From: Planctomycetia bacterium
Lineage (GTDB): Bacteria > Planctomycetota > Planctomycetia > Pirellulales > S012-138
Assembly (NCBI GenBank): GCA_016177915.1
Contig: JACOUI010000310.1
Coordinates: forward strand, 1 to 44,501
DNA: 44,501 bases
Direction: 5' to 3'
This document shows, piece after piece, positions 1 through 10,136 of this stretch. The stretch's first letter is position 1. Every line of letters begins with the position of its first letter. Below the pieces are notes generated by a model that saw only the letters and a program-made list of their open reading frames with translations, did not search any database and was not told the DNA's origin. Made by a program: the position numbers and the translations under genes.

Positions 1-1
1 C

Positions 2-151
2 AAGGCGGCGCGACGTCCTTCGCACGCGGACCGTCGCAACGCCTTGCGGCATGAGAGCCTGGGCGCTGGATTTTTCTCCGCACGGGGGGTGCGGACGCTG
101 CCGCGGAAAATTCGGACGATGGTGGAGTCGCTGCTGCACCTCGCCACGTGA
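2..151 (+). CDS. C-terminal end of an unidentified protein (partial)
   Basis: An open frame enters from the left edge and ends at TGA 149-151. It encodes about 49 residues with strong third-position G/C and an amphipathic end (KIRTMVESLLHLAT). The product cannot be identified from so short a piece. The next gene starts about 60 bases downstream on the same strand, after an A-rich spacer. The frame could be fortuitous, since high GC lengthens random frames, but the codon pattern favours a real gene tail. Confidence 0.35.
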   Translation, partial: KAARRPSHADRRNALRHESLGAGFFSARGVRTLPRKIRTMVESLLHLAT

Positions 152-213
152 TGACTAGGGGTTTTGCGGAAAGTGCAGTTTCCTCAATCCAAAATCTAGA
201 ATCTAAAATCGCC

Positions 214-2037
214 ATGCCCGCCACCCTCGCTCCGCCCAAACTCAAAAAACTCCCCAAGCGCTCCGAAGTCCCCCTCCGCGACACCTGGGACCTCGCAAAG
301 CTCTTCCCCGCCGACGCTGCCTGGGAAGAAGCCTTCGCCCGCTTCAAGACCGACGTGCCGAGGTACGCAAGCTTTCAGGGCAAGCTCGGCGAAAGCGGCA
401 AAGCGCTCGCCGATTGCCTCCGCTTCGACACCGACCTGGAGCGGCTCGGCGACCGCATCGGCACCTACGCGCACCTCAAGACCGCCGAGGACACGGCCGA
501 CAGCAAGTACCAGGGTATGAAGCAGCGGTTCATCCACGCCGCCAGCGAAGCCGCCCAGGCCGCCAGCTTCATCCGCCCCGAAATCATGGCCATCGATGAC
601 GCCCGCATGCGCGGGTTCCTCGACGACCCCGCGCTGGCCGAGTTCCGCCTCAAGCTCGAGCGGCTGCTCCGCTACAAGCCGCACACGCTCTCCGACAAGG
701 AAGAGATGCTCTTGGCGATGCAGACGGAGATGGCTGAGACGGCCTCGCAGGTTTTTCGGCAGCTCAACGACGCCGACATGAAGTTCGGGACGATCGAGCT
801 AGCGCCCGGCGAGGCGATCGACCTGACCCACGCCAGCTTCATGACCTGCCTGCACTCGCCGCGGCGGGAGGTCCGCAAGCAGGCCTTCGACCAGCTCTAC
901 ACCCAGTACCAGGCCCACGAAAACACCTTGGCCGCGACGCTCGCCGGCTCGATCCAGCGCGACGTGTATTACGCGCGGGCGCGGAACTACAAAAGCGCGC
1001 TCGAGGCGGCGCTCTTCGACGACAACATGCCCACGGCCGTCTACGACAACCTGATCGCGGCCGTCCGCAACCGCCTTCCCGGCTTGCACCGTTACTACGA
1101 GCTGCGGCGGCGGCTGATGAAGCTCGACGAGATCCACCACTACGACACGTACGTGCCGATCCTGGCCGACCTGGAAAAGCGCCACAGTTGGGACCAGGCG
1201 GTGGAGGTCGTGATCGAGGCCCTGGCCCCCCTGGGCGGCGACTACGGCCGCGCCCTGGCCCTTGGGCTCCGCGGCCGCTGGTGCGACCGCTACGAGAACC
1301 AGAACAAGCGGAGCGGGGCCTTCAGCTCCGGCATGTACGACAGCGACCCCTACATCCTGATGAACTTTCAGGAGCAGGTGCTCGACCACGTCTTTACGCT
1401 CGCCCACGAGGCGGGCCACTCGATGCACACGCACTTCTCCTGCCGCAACCAGCCCTACCAGTACGCCAACTACACGATCTTCGTGGCCGAGGTGGCCAGC
1501 ACGTTCAACGAGCAGCTCCTCATCCGGCACCTGCTTAAGCGGACGACGGACAAGAAGGAGCGGGCGTACCTCGTGAACCGGGAGATCGACGGCATCCGCG
1601 GCACGATTTTTCGCCAGACGATGTTCGCCGAGTTCGAGAAGATCACCCACGCGATGGCCGAGCGCGGCGAGCCGCTCACGGTCGAGAGCGTGAAAACGAT
1701 CTACCACGAGCTGCTCTCGGCCTATTTCGGGCCGAGGTTTGCGCTCGACGACGTGCTCAAGCTCGAGTGCTTCCGCATCCCGCACTTCTACAGCGCGTTT
1801 TACGTTTACAAGTACGCGACGGGGCTGTCGGCGGCGATCGCGCTTTCGGAGCGAGTGCTTACGGGCGGCGAGCGCGAGCTTTCGGACTATTTGGGGTTCC
1901 TGAAGGGTGGCTGCTCGAAGTTCCCGCTCGATCTCTTGCGCGGCGCGGGCGTGGACATGGCGACGCCGCAGCCGGTGGAGACGGCGCTTGCGCACTTTGA
2001 AAAGCGGGTCGAGGAGCTGGAGCGGTTGTTGGCGTGA
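214..2037 (+). CDS. pepF: M3 family oligoendopeptidase (PepF-like)
   Basis: This predicted cytoplasmic zinc metallopeptidase cleaves short peptides and belongs to the M3B/oligoendopeptidase F family. The protein is 607 residues, the usual family length. The zinc-binding motif HEAGH lies at residues 398-402 and the downstream glutamate ligand is in FVAEVAS at about E426, the spacing expected for M3 enzymes. The C-terminal segment has the family's PHFYSAFYVYKYATG motif, which lines the substrate channel. I chose ATG 214 because the upstream in-frame ATGs at 148 and 151 would add a non-conserved leader that runs through an AATCTAGAATCTAAAATC-type spacer. There is no signal peptide. The gene is convergent with ileS, about 100 bases away. 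It is probably a peptide-recycling enzyme. The family is certain; the symbol is by similarity. Confidence 0.93.
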   Translation: MPATLAPPKLKKLPKRSEVPLRDTWDLAKLFPADAAWEEAFARFKTDVPRYASFQGKLGESGKALADCLRFDTDLERLGDRIGTYAHLKTAEDTADSKYQGMKQRFIHAASEAAQAASFIRPEIMAIDDARMRGFLDDPALAEFRLKLERLLRYKPHTLSDKEEMLLAMQTEMAETASQVFRQLNDADMKFGTIELAPGEAIDLTHASFMTCLHSPRREVRKQAFDQLYTQYQAHENTLAATLAGSIQRDVYYARARNYKSALEAALFDDNMPTAVYDNLIAAVRNRLPGLHRYYELRRRLMKLDEIHHYDTYVPILADLEKRHSWDQAVEVVIEALAPLGGDYGRALALGLRGRWCDRYENQNKRSGAFSSGMYDSDPYILMNFQEQVLDHVFTLAHEAGHSMHTHFSCRNQPYQYANYTIFVAEVASTFNEQLLIRHLLKRTTDKKERAYLVNREIDGIRGTIFRQTMFAEFEKITHAMAERGEPLTVESVKTIYHELLSAYFGPRFALDDVLKLECFRIPHFYSAFYVYKYATGLSAAIALSERVLTGGERELSDYLGFLKGGCSKFPLDLLRGAGVDMATPQPVETALAHFEKRVEELERLLA

Positions 2038-2140
2038 CAGGTCGTGCGGTGGTGGCGGTAGTTAGCGTCCCCACGCCGCCGAGAAATGGCCGCGTGCCGT
2101 ACAGAGGCAACATGCCCACGTCGACGCGGGACGAGGGCCG

Positions 2141-5100
2141 TCACTTTTGTTTGACGACGGCCAGCAGTAATTTCGCCTTGTGGCCGGCGATGTCGATCTC
2201 GCCGGATTCCTGCAATGGCCTGGTCATCGCCGCCAGCGCCGGATCGTTTGTTGCCAGCACGGCCAGCTTCACCGCCAGCGTCTCGCCGGCGATGTACGAG
2301 TTGAACGTCTCGACGGCGGCCCGAAGCTCCTGGCTGTCGGTGACGACCGTCAATCCAATCCGGTCCGTGAAAGCGCAACCCGTTTCCTTTCGCAGGTCCT
2401 GGATCGCCCGCACAAGGTCGCGCGCCAGGCCCTCCCGGACCAGCTCCGGCGTCAGGGCCGTGTTGAGGACCACGACGCAGCCGGCGCCTTGGGCCGCCGC
2501 CCAGCCTTCCTTGGCCGCGAGACGAACTTGCACGTCGTCGCGGTCGAGCGACACGTCGCCGTCGGGCAATTTGAGCGCGATGGCGCCCGTCGACTCCATC
2601 TGTTGCATCAATGCCGCCGGGTCGGCCTTGGCCAGCGCCGCCTTGATGGTCGGCAGTCGCTTGCCGAATTTCGGACCCAGCCGCGGCAGGTTCGGCAGCA
2701 CCGTATACGAGATGTACTCGTCGGCCTTGGCGGCGAAATCCACCTTCTTAACGTTCAGTTCCTCCGCGATCAGCGAGGTGTGGTCGCGCAGGAACTCCAG
2801 GTGCCGCTGGTCGGCCAGGACGATCTCGACGTCCAACAGCGGCTGGCGGACCTTGAGCTTCGCCGCGGCCCGCGCCGCCCGGCCGAGCGAGACGATCTCG
2901 CGCACCACGCGCATCTCGTCCGACAAGCGCACGTCGAGCGCCGCGGCGTCGCCCGTCGGGTAGTCGCAAAGGTGGACGCTCTCGGCGGCCCGCGAACCGA
3001 AAGCGGCGGCAGCCAGGTTCTGCCAGAACGCCTCGGCGATAAAGGGCACGAAGGGGGCAATGAGCTTGCTCGTGGTCAGCAGGCACTCGTAGAGCGTCCA
3101 ATAGGCGTCGAGCTTGTCCTGGCTCCGGCCTGCGGCCCAAAACCGGTCGCGGCTGCGGCGGACGTACCAGTTGCTCAGGGCGTCCACGAAATCGTTGATG
3201 AGCCCCGCGGCGGCGTAGTTGTCGTAGGCGTCCATCTTCGCCACGACGCCCTGGGCCGTCCGGGCGACCTCGCCGGTGATCCAGCGGTCCAGCTCGCCGC
3301 GCTGCCGCAACGGGCGATAGGACTTCGCGCGGGCCAGCAGGTCGGCTGTCAATTGCCCGGCCTCTCCCGCGATTTCCTGCGCGGCGATTTCCTGCGCGGC
3401 GATTTCCTGGGCGGCGATCTCCTGGGCGGGATCGAAGCCGTCGATGTTGGCGTAGATCACAAAGAAGCTGTAGACGTTCCACAGCCGGAGCAGGAACTCC
3501 GGGACGCTCTCCTTGATGGCCTGCTCGCTGTAGCGGATGGAACTCCAGGGCGCCTGCTTGGCGAAGAAGTACCATCGCAGGGCGTCGGCCCCGTAGCGGT
3601 CGAAGATCTCCTGCGGCTCGCGGTAGTTCCGCTTGCTTTTGGACATCTTCTGCCCGTCTTCGCCGAGCATCAGGCCGAGGACGATGCAGTTGCGAAATGG
3701 GTGCGGGTATTCGTAATGCGGAATGCGGAATGCGGAATGCGGAATGGAGGAAGACGAGGAGGGCGTTTCGTCGGGCGAAAAGAGGAGCGTGCTAATGGCC
3801 AACAGGCTGTAAAACCAGCCGCGCGTCTGGTCGAGCGCTTCGCTGATGAAATCGGCGGGGAACTGGTCGTTGAATCTCTCCTGCCCCTGGTGTGGATAGC
3901 CCCATTGCGCAAAGGGCATCGCGCCGCTGTCGAACCAGCAGTCGATCACGTCCGGCACGCGGCGCATCCGCGCCCCGGCCGCAAACGGCGAGTCGAACGT
4001 CACCGCGTCGATGTACGGCTTGTGAACGCGCAGGTCGTCGCTCAGTTTGGGGTTCTTGCGTTTGGCGGCGTCCCAGACTTCAACGCCCTGCACGTCCTTT
4101 TGCGCCAAGAGCTCCGCATAGCTGCCGATGGCGACCTGCTTGCCGGTCTTTTCGCATTGCCAGATCGGCAGCGGCGTCCCCCAGTAGCGCTCGCGCGACA
4201 GCGCCCAATCGACGTTGGTCTCCAAAAAGTTCCCGAACCGGCCGTCGCGGATGTGCTCGGGCAGCCAGTTGATCTTCCGGTTGTTGACGAGCATCGCCTC
4301 CTTGAACTTCGTCGTGCGGATGAACCAGCTCTTCCGCGGATACTGGATGAGCGGATCGTCCTCGGCCCGCCAGCAGAAGGGGTACTCGTGCCGGTACTGC
4401 TCCTGATGATAGAGGAGCCCGCGGCGACGCAAGTCGCGGCAGATATCCTTGTCGCAGTCCTTCACCCAGCGGCCGGCGTAATCGGGCGTCTCGGCCGTGA
4501 ACTTGCCGTCGGGGGCGACGGAGCAGATGAGCGGCGGGCCTTCGCCCGCGACGAACCGCGCCTGGTCCGAAAGCAGCACGTCGAAATCCACTTCGCCGAA
4601 GGCCGGCGCCTGGTGGACGGCCCCCGTGCCGCTGTCGGTGGTCACGAACGGCGCCGCCACGATGCGCCAGGCCGCATGCTGCGTCCCGCCCGACTTGAGC
4701 TTGCCCTGCTTTTGCCCGTCGCGCCGGTAGTAAAAGTCGAACGGCGGGACGTAGCGCTTTCCCAAGAGGTCCATGCCGCGGCACGTGGCCACGACCGGCA
4801 GCTCGCGCTTCACCTTCTGCGCGATCGTCTGCACCAGGGCCGAGGCGACGATGATCTTCCGCTTCAGCTCCGGGTCCTGCACGGTCGAGTATTCAAGGTC
4901 CGGGTGCACCGCCGCGAACTGGTTGCTCGGCAGCGTCCAGGGCGTCGTCGTCCAGACCAGGAGGTCCGTGTCCGTTTCTTTGCCTGCGTCATCGAGCAAC
5001 GGGAATCGCACATAGACGCTGGGGTCTTCGACTTCCCGATAGCCCAGGCCCACCTCGCCCGACGACAGGGCCGTCCCGCCCTGCGCCCACCACCAGACGA

Positions 5101-5632
5101 TCTTGTGTCCCTTGTAAAGCAGGTCGTCGTCAAAGAGCGTTTTCAGCGCCCACCAGATGCTTTCGACGTAGCTTTGATGGTAGGTTACGTAGGCCTCATC
5201 GAGGTGAATCCAGAAACCGAGGCGCTTCGTAAGTTGCTCCCATTGTTTCATGTAGCGCCACACGCTCTCCTGGCAGCGGTGGATGAACGGCTCGACGCCG
5301 AACGACTCGATCTCCTCCTTCGAATGGATGCCCAATTCCTTGCAGACTTCCACCTCGACGGGCAGGCCGTGCGTGTCCCAGCCGGCCTTGCGGTCGCAGC
5401 GAAAACCGCGCATCGTGCGGTAGCGCGGAAAGAGGTCCTTGATGGCGCGGGTCAGGCAGTGGCCGGGATGGGGCAGGCCGTTGGCGGTCGGCGGGCCTTC
5501 GAAGAACACGAACTTGGGCGCGTCGGCGCGCTGGGCCAGCGATTTCTCGTAGATCTGTTTTTCTTCCCAGAGACGGAGGACGTCCAGCTCCATCTGCGGG
5601 AGATTCACGTTGCTTTCGACGGGCCGGAACAT
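2141..5632 (-). CDS. ileS: Isoleucyl-tRNA synthetase (eukaryotic-like type)
   Basis: The enzyme charges tRNA-Ile with isoleucine in the cytoplasm. The protein is 1163 residues. The class I HIGH motif appears as PHPGH within GLPHPGH near the N terminus and the KMSKS loop as KMSKSKRN. The editing domain lies between them, followed by an anticodon-binding domain starting near [10 protein letters not shown]. The [10 protein letters not shown] segment and overall length point to the eukaryotic-like (IleRS2) branch, known for lower mupirocin sensitivity; that is family knowledge and was not tested here. ATG 5632 ([10 protein letters not shown]) is preferred over an upstream extension to 5830 that would cover the divergent promoter. 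Two insertions are unusual: a Ser/IPHSAFR segment just before the KMSKS region, encoded by a 7-base repeat, and four QEIAA-type units after NIDGFDP, encoded by a 15-base repeat. Both lie at predicted surface junctions and keep the frame. Confidence 0.97.
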   Translation of the reverse strand: MFRPVESNVNLPQMELDVLRLWEEKQIYEKSLAQRADAPKFVFFEGPPTANGLPHPGHCLTRAIKDLFPRYRTMRGFRCDRKAGWDTHGLPVEVEVCKELGIHSKEEIESFGVEPFIHRCQESVWRYMKQWEQLTKRLGFWIHLDEAYVTYHQSYVESIWWALKTLFDDDLLYKGHKIVWWWAQGGTALSSGEVGLGYREVEDPSVYVRFPLLDDAGKETDTDLLVWTTTPWTLPSNQFAAVHPDLEYSTVQDPELKRKIIVASALVQTIAQKVKRELPVVATCRGMDLLGKRYVPPFDFYYRRDGQKQGKLKSGGTQHAAWRIVAAPFVTTDSGTGAVHQAPAFGEVDFDVLLSDQARFVAGEGPPLICSVAPDGKFTAETPDYAGRWVKDCDKDICRDLRRRGLLYHQEQYRHEYPFCWRAEDDPLIQYPRKSWFIRTTKFKEAMLVNNRKINWLPEHIRDGRFGNFLETNVDWALSRERYWGTPLPIWQCEKTGKQVAIGSYAELLAQKDVQGVEVWDAAKRKNPKLSDDLRVHKPYIDAVTFDSPFAAGARMRRVPDVIDCWFDSGAMPFAQWGYPHQGQERFNDQFPADFISEALDQTRGWFYSLLAISTLLFSPDETPSSSSSIPHSAFRIPHYEYPHPFRNCIVLGLMLGEDGQKMSKSKRNYREPQEIFDRYGADALRWYFFAKQAPWSSIRYSEQAIKESVPEFLLRLWNVYSFFVIYANIDGFDPAQEIAAQEIAAQEIAAQEIAGEAGQLTADLLARAKSYRPLRQRGELDRWITGEVARTAQGVVAKMDAYDNYAAAGLINDFVDALSNWYVRRSRDRFWAAGRSQDKLDAYWTLYECLLTTSKLIAPFVPFIAEAFWQNLAAAAFGSRAAESVHLCDYPTGDAAALDVRLSDEMRVVREIVSLGRAARAAAKLKVRQPLLDVEIVLADQRHLEFLRDHTSLIAEELNVKKVDFAAKADEYISYTVLPNLPRLGPKFGKRLPTIKAALAKADPAALMQQMESTGAIALKLPDGDVSLDRDDVQVRLAAKEGWAAAQGAGCVVVLNTALTPELVREGLARDLVRAIQDLRKETGCAFTDRIGLTVVTDSQELRAAVETFNSYIAGETLAVKLAVLATNDPALAAMTRPLQESGEIDIAGHKAKLLLAVVKQK
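3369..3428 (-). repeat. Four tandem 15-bp units inside ileS
   Basis: On the plus strand the unit GCGATTTCCTGCGCG occurs four times, at 3369-3383, 3384-3398, 3399-3413 and 3414-3428, with one to three changes in the last two copies. On the coding strand it gives repeated QEIAA pentapeptides between the NIDGFDP segment and the ELDRWI helix of IleRS. Because each unit is 15 bases, copy-number change preserves the reading frame. Confidence 0.9.
3715..3747 (-). repeat. Heptamer repeat (AATGCGG) inside ileS
   Basis: Four exact AATGCGG units (3715-3742) and a partial fifth lie in the ileS coding region and are translated on the minus strand as part of [11 protein letters not shown]. Three 7-base units equal 21 bases, so a change of three copies is needed to keep the frame. 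The motif looks like intergenic heptamer repeats that I associate with planctomycete genomes; that link is from memory and not verified here. Confidence 0.85.
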
Positions 5633-5761
5633 TGCAAACGGAGAGTGAGGAAACGAGCGCGAAAGTTCGCGTAGCGTGGGAAAAGCCGAGCAAAAGTAGA
5701 ACAAGAAGGCGGCGATTTGACAATCTAAGCCCAAATCCGGTTCCGCGTTGCGCACGTTGAT

Positions 5762-5791
5762 TTGACCGCTTCTTTTCGCGGGCCGTATAAT
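5762..5791 (+). promoter_or_regulatory. Sigma-70-type promoter for the nfeD/floA cluster
   Basis: TTGACC at 5762-5767 and a perfect TATAAT at 5786-5791 are separated by 18 bases, in the 209-base gap between the divergent ileS and the long nfeD gene. The predicted transcript would start near 5798, about 50 bases before the chosen nfeD start. It is the best promoter-like match I saw in the window. No experimental support is available. Confidence 0.7.
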
Positions 5792-5847
5792 TTGCTGGCG
5801 GTCGATGTTTCCCGTGGGTTGTGGGCTCACTGCGGCGAAGGATGGCC

Positions 5848-8130
5848 ATGACGATCCGACAGACGCTGGGGCGACCTTCTGACGGCGACTGCCTGCCGGT
5901 GGGCGAGCTTCACCGCCAGCACAACCTGCTGCCGATCGCCGTCGGGATCCTCTTTGGCCTCACGCTCGTGGCGCGGATTTCGGCGATCGCCCAGGAGCCG
6001 GCCGACAACGCCCAGCCGCAGCAGAAGCAAGTCGGCAAGCTGATCCGCATCGAAGCGCCGATCACCAACGTCACCACGACCAGCGCCATCCGCATGGCCA
6101 AGACGGCCATCTCCGAGGCCACGAAGAACGGCGAACGCCCGGTGCTGATCTTCGAAATCCATCCCGGTAAGGCCAGCTTCGGCGCCGCGATGGACCTGGC
6201 CACGGAAATCCTGAAGCTCAACGGCGCCACGACCGTCGCTTTTGTGCCGCCGTCGGCCGACGGCCAGCCGCAGGTCCTGCGCGGGCACGCCGTGCTCGTG
6301 GCCCTGGCCTGCGACATGATCGTCATGCCGCCGACGGCCAAGATCGGCGAGGCCGGCGCCGACGAAGAGCACATCGCCGACCACATTCGCAGCGGATATG
6401 CGCACGTCGCCAACGCCCGGCGGACCGTGCCGGAGGACCTGGTGCTGGGAATGCTCGACCCGGCGATCGAGGTGTATGAGGTTGAATCGGAGCTGACGCG
6501 CGAATTCGTCCGTGGCGATCGGCTGGCCGAAGTCGAAAAACAAAAGACCGTCGTGGTTCGCCGGCCGCCGCTGATTCCCAAGGGCCAGGCGGGTTTGTTC
6601 ACGGGCGAGGAGGCCAAGCGGCTGGGGATCGCGCGGCACCTGGCGGAGGACCGACAGGGCGTGGCGCGGGCGCTGTCGCTGCCGATCGAGGCGGTGGTGG
6701 AAGACCCGTCGCTGGACGGCGGTTGGCGCCCGGTCGAGGTCCGCATCACGAAGGAGCTGACCGACAAGTACGTCGCCCAAGTGCGGCGCAAGATCGAAGA
6801 GCAAATCGACCGGCACAACCGGAACCTGATCATCTTGACGATCGACAGCCCCGGCGGCGCGGCCGAGGACGCGGTCGCGCTGGCGAAGTATTTGAGCGAG
6901 CTCAACTCCAGCCGCTGGCGGACCGTGGCGCACATTCCGCAGGAGGCCCGCGGCGACGCGGCCTTTCTGGCGCTGGCCTGCGACCGGATCGTGATGCGGC
7001 CAGGCGCGACGATCGGCGGCGCCCTGGCCATCGGCGACGCCCCCAGAGACGCCGACGAGGAAAACCCCGATCGACGCTCCGCGCGCGAGTCGATCACCAA
7101 CGAAATCCAGCAGATCGCCCGGGCCAAGGGGAGAAACTACTCCCTGGCCGTCGCCCTCTTCGACGGCGACCTGACCGTGTACCGCTACACGCGCAAGTCC
7201 GACGGCGTCGTGAACTACTTCAGCCAGGCCGAGGCCCAGAGCCAGCCCGACCCCAACCAGTGGGAGCAGGGCGAGCAGATCACCGAGCCGGACAAGCCGC
7301 TCGTGCTCGACGGCGTCAAAGCCCACCGTTATGGACTGGCGACAGAACTCGTGAATAGCGACGCCGATCTGCGGGCGCTGTTCTCGATCACCGACGAGCT
7401 TCCGCAGATCGAGCCGGACTGGGTCGACACGCTCGTCGACGCCCTCACCCAGCCCTGGGTGCTGTTCCTCCTGATGATGATCGGCTTCTCGGCTTTTTAC
7501 GCCGAGATGCAGCATCCCGGCACGGGCGTGGGCGGGTTTGTGGCCACAATCTGCTTTTTGCTCTTCTTCTGGGGGACCTACCTGGGCGGGACGGCCGACT
7601 GGCTGGAAATCCTGCTCTTCATCGTGGGCGTCGTGTTCATCCTGCTGGAGGTGTTCGTGCTGCCGGGCTTCGGCATCTTCGGGGTGGGGGGCGGGCTGAT
7701 GATCGCGGCCTCGCTGGTCTTGGCGCTGCAGACGTTTTCCGGGCTGTCGTCGGCCGCGGACTACATCAAGTCGCTGCGCGGCAGCCTGCTGATGGTCGTC
7801 GGCGCCGGGGCGGCCGTCACCGGCGTGATCGCCGCGCTGCGCTATTACCTCCCCCGCCGGCCGAAATTGAACCAGGGCCTGGTGCTGACGCCGCCCGGCG
7901 AGGAAGAGGGCGAGACGCAGCCGGGCGAAGCTGGACCCTACGACCATTTCCTGCACAGCCGGGGAAAGGTGCTCACGCGGCTGACGCCGGCGGGCAAGAT
8001 CCGCATCGGCGACCAGCACGTCGACGTCGTCAGCGAGGGCGAATGGATCGACCGCGGGGCCGAGGTGGTCGTGGTCCAGGTGCAGGGAAACCGGATCGTC
8101 GTGCGCCCCGCCGAGCGGGGCAGCGCGTAA
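5848..8130 (+). CDS. Long NfeD-family protein with two ClpP-like domains
   Basis: This 760-residue membrane protein belongs to the long NfeD/STOPP family, whose members work with flotillin-like proteins and cleave or organise membrane proteins. An N-terminal hydrophobic segment ([19 protein letters not shown]) is a signal or anchor. Two ClpP/crotonase-like domains follow, the first from about residue 45 and the second from about 295 with the oxyanion-loop motif DSPGG. Several membrane helices come next (from [15 protein letters not shown]), then a C-terminal NfeD OB-fold ending IVVRP. By eye, the position where active members have the nucleophile Ser (SAG before ALACD) is Gly in both domains ([12 protein letters not shown] and [12 protein letters not shown]), so proteolysis may be lost. 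ATG 5848 is preceded by AAGGA at good spacing; ATG 5842 and GTG 5821 are alternatives. It heads a same-strand run with the short nfeD and floA. Confidence 0.88.
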   Translation: MTIRQTLGRPSDGDCLPVGELHRQHNLLPIAVGILFGLTLVARISAIAQEPADNAQPQQKQVGKLIRIEAPITNVTTTSAIRMAKTAISEATKNGERPVLIFEIHPGKASFGAAMDLATEILKLNGATTVAFVPPSADGQPQVLRGHAVLVALACDMIVMPPTAKIGEAGADEEHIADHIRSGYAHVANARRTVPEDLVLGMLDPAIEVYEVESELTREFVRGDRLAEVEKQKTVVVRRPPLIPKGQAGLFTGEEAKRLGIARHLAEDRQGVARALSLPIEAVVEDPSLDGGWRPVEVRITKELTDKYVAQVRRKIEEQIDRHNRNLIILTIDSPGGAAEDAVALAKYLSELNSSRWRTVAHIPQEARGDAAFLALACDRIVMRPGATIGGALAIGDAPRDADEENPDRRSARESITNEIQQIARAKGRNYSLAVALFDGDLTVYRYTRKSDGVVNYFSQAEAQSQPDPNQWEQGEQITEPDKPLVLDGVKAHRYGLATELVNSDADLRALFSITDELPQIEPDWVDTLVDALTQPWVLFLLMMIGFSAFYAEMQHPGTGVGGFVATICFLLFFWGTYLGGTADWLEILLFIVGVVFILLEVFVLPGFGIFGVGGGLMIAASLVLALQTFSGLSSAADYIKSLRGSLLMVVGAGAAVTGVIAALRYYLPRRPKLNQGLVLTPPGEEEGETQPGEAGPYDHFLHSRGKVLTRLTPAGKIRIGDQHVDVVSEGEWIDRGAEVVVVQVQGNRIVVRPAERGSA

Positions 8131-8140
8131 GGCGCAGCCT

Positions 8141-8248
8141 GTAGGACGGCCCTTCCGGGCCGTCACGCGCAACGAGGCCCTTCCGGGCCGTCGCGGCACA
8201 ACGACCCGGGCCGTCGCGCGGAATGACGGCCTGAAAATGCCGTCCCAC
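8141..8248. repeat. Clustered GGACGGCC/GGCCGTC palindromic repeats
   Basis: The 228-base gap between the two nfeD genes carries at least three imperfect copies of a GGCCCTTCCGGGCCGTC-type palindrome, starting with GTAGGACGGCCC at 8141 and ending in a diverged copy (GACGGCCTGAAAATGCCGTC) near 8225-8244. The same core recurs at 11078-11133. It can form GC-rich hairpins that may affect transcript processing between the two genes; that role is inferred. Confidence 0.75.
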
Positions 8249-8358
8249 TTTGATGTGAAATCGCACTTCTTGCGCCGCCAGAGGCTTTCCAACGCCGGCG
8301 CGACAAGACAGAATAAGCCTACGGACCCTGTTTCCCAAAACCCCCGAGCGAGCAGCTT

Positions 8359-8964
8359 GTGTCGGCGTATTTAATGTGGGCCATCGTGCTGTTGGTGCTG
8401 GGCCTGGCCCTGGTATTCATGGAGATGTTCATCCCCTCCGGGGGCGCCCTGGGGACTCTGGCCGCTCTCTGCGTCATCGCCTCGATCGTGCTGGCGTTTT
8501 ACAGCTCGCCGCGGGACGGAATGATCTTGCTCGGGGCCGCCATTATCGGCGTGCCGGCGTGTATTATCGCCGCCATAAAATGGTGGCCCAGCACCCCCAT
8601 CGGGAGACGGGTGCTGCTCAAGCCGCCCACTCCCGAAGAGGTCCTGCCGGACAACCCCGAGTTCCGCGAGCTGAGGAAGCTCGTCGGCAAGGTCGGCCGG
8701 GCGCGGAGCCTGATGCTGCCCAGCGGGGCGGTGCTCGTCGACGGGCGGGTGATCGACGCCACGGCCGAGGGGATGGCCGTCGAGGCCGGGCAGCCGGTGC
8801 GGGTGATCGAGGTGCGCGGCTCGATGGTCGTCGTGCGGCTGATCGACGAGGAGGAAGCCCAGGCCGCGGCCCAAGGCCCGGATGCCGCTGCGGCGGGCGA
8901 CAACATCCTTTCCAAGCCGATCGACTCGCTGGGGCTCAAGTCGCTGGACGACAAAGTCTCTTGA
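8359..8964 (+). CDS. Short NfeD-family membrane protein
   Basis: The 201-residue product has two to three N-terminal membrane helices (MWAIVLLVLGLALVFMEMF, GTLAALCVIASIVLAFY, MILLGAAIIGVPACIIAAI) followed by a cytoplasmic OB-fold typical of NfeD proteins (GKVGRARSLMLPSGAVLVDG to RVIEVRGSMVVVRL). It lacks a protease domain. The last 30 residues are Ala-rich and of unknown role. Position between the long NfeD and FloA fits the widespread NfeD-flotillin pairing, in which the OB domain is thought to help position flotillin. The start is GTG 8359; ATG 8374, directly at the first helix, is an equally possible start, and neither has a strong ribosome site. Confidence 0.88.
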   Translation: MSAYLMWAIVLLVLGLALVFMEMFIPSGGALGTLAALCVIASIVLAFYSSPRDGMILLGAAIIGVPACIIAAIKWWPSTPIGRRVLLKPPTPEEVLPDNPEFRELRKLVGKVGRARSLMLPSGAVLVDGRVIDATAEGMAVEAGQPVRVIEVRGSMVVVRLIDEEEAQAAAQGPDAAAAGDNILSKPIDSLGLKSLDDKVS

Positions 8965-9067
8965 GATGTTGGTTTCTTGACAGATGGGACGGCAAAGTAA
9001 CAATCGGTGGCGGATCGTGGTTTCCGCCACGTCACGAGCCGCTCGCTCCTTCGCAGGACGCTGAAAC

Positions 9068-10117
9068 ATGCACTTGCTTGCCGAAACCGAGACCTGGGAC
9101 CTGTTGCTCATCGTCGGCCTGTTCGTCGTCTTGATCGTCGGCCTGGTGATTTTGGCGATCTTCGCCAGCTATTTCCGGCTGTGGATCATGTCGGTCACGA
9201 CCGGAGCGGGCATCGGCATCTTCGACCTCCTGGGCATGACCTTCCGCAAGGTCAATCCCCACGTCATCGTCCGCGGCAAGATCATGCTCGTGCAGGCGGG
9301 CCTGGGCGAGGCGATGGGCATCTCCAGCAAGGCCCTCGAGGCGCACTACCTGGCCGGTGGAAACGTGCCGCTCGTGATCCGCGCCATGGTCGCCGCCAAC
9401 AAGGCCAAGATCATGAACCTCGACTTCAAGCTCGCCACCGCCATCGACCTGGCGGGCCGCAACGCCCTGGAGGCCGTGCAGACCAGCGTCTATCCCAAGG
9501 TCATCGATTGCCCCGGCAAAGGTCCCCGCGTCACCCTCGACGCCGTCGCCAAGAACGGCATTCAGCTCAAGGTGAAGGCCCGCGTCACCGTGCGCGCCAA
9601 CCTCCTGCAGCTCATCGGCGGGGCCACCGAGGAGACCATCATCGCCCGCGTCGGCGAGGGCATCGTCAGCGCCATCGGCTCGGCTGAAACGCACGCCGCG
9701 GTGCTGGAAAAGCCGGACACGATTTCGCGGGCGGTGCTGGCGCGGAAGCTCGATTCCCAGACGGCCTACGAGATTGTCTCCATCGACATTGCCGATATTG
9801 GCGTGGGGGCCAATATCGGCGCCCGCCTGCAAGCCGACCAGGCCGAGGCCGATACGCGCGTCGCCCGCGCCAGGGCCGAGGGCCGCCGGGCCATGGCCGT
9901 CGCCCAGGAGCAGGAGAACGTCGCCAAGATCGAGGAATCCCGCGCCCGGCTGGTCGAAGCCGAGGCGGAGGTGCCGCGGGCGATTGCCGAGGCGTTTCGC
10001 ACGGGGCGCCTGGGAATCATGGACTATTATCAATTGAGGAACGTGCAGGCGGACACGGACATGCGGCGGTCGATCGCGGGAATCGGCGCGACGTCGGCGC
10101 AGGCCAAGTCCGAGTGA
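9068..10117 (+). CDS. floA: Flotillin-like protein FloA
   Basis: The 349-residue protein matches the bacterial FloA (YqfA) family, membrane scaffolds of functional microdomains. A single N-terminal hydrophobic hairpin ([21 protein letters not shown]) is followed by the conserved [20 protein letters not shown] region, an SPFH-like core (residues about 60-230), and an Ala/Glu/Arg-rich helical region with [15 protein letters not shown] near the C terminus. This layout and length are standard. ATG 9068 has AGGA about ten bases upstream. It lies about 100 bases after the short nfeD gene and 19 bases before the proline-rich protein gene, so the four genes probably form one transcript or a closely linked set. 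The product likely oligomerises at the inner membrane with NfeD. Confidence 0.96.
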   Translation: MHLLAETETWDLLLIVGLFVVLIVGLVILAIFASYFRLWIMSVTTGAGIGIFDLLGMTFRKVNPHVIVRGKIMLVQAGLGEAMGISSKALEAHYLAGGNVPLVIRAMVAANKAKIMNLDFKLATAIDLAGRNALEAVQTSVYPKVIDCPGKGPRVTLDAVAKNGIQLKVKARVTVRANLLQLIGGATEETIIARVGEGIVSAIGSAETHAAVLEKPDTISRAVLARKLDSQTAYEIVSIDIADIGVGANIGARLQADQAEADTRVARARAEGRRAMAVAQEQENVAKIEESRARLVEAEAEVPRAIAEAFRTGRLGIMDYYQLRNVQADTDMRRSIAGIGATSAQAKSE

Positions 10118-10136
10118 CGCCCAGACGGAATGACGC

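Noticed and set aside
2180-5674. Very long open frame on the plus strand across ileS
   Set aside because: It is an antisense shadow produced by high third-position GC; its translation is Arg/Ala/Gly/Val-rich without motifs, while the minus strand clearly encodes IleRS.
5827-8292. Long minus-strand frame opposite the long nfeD gene
   Set aside because: It is an antisense shadow with an Arg/His/Asp-rich translation and no domain, and it covers the clear promoter at 5762-5791 only by its 5' edge.
8131-8358. CRISPR array suggested by repeated GGGCCGTC units
   Set aside because: The repeats are palindromic, irregularly spaced and without uniform spacers, and no cas genes are present.
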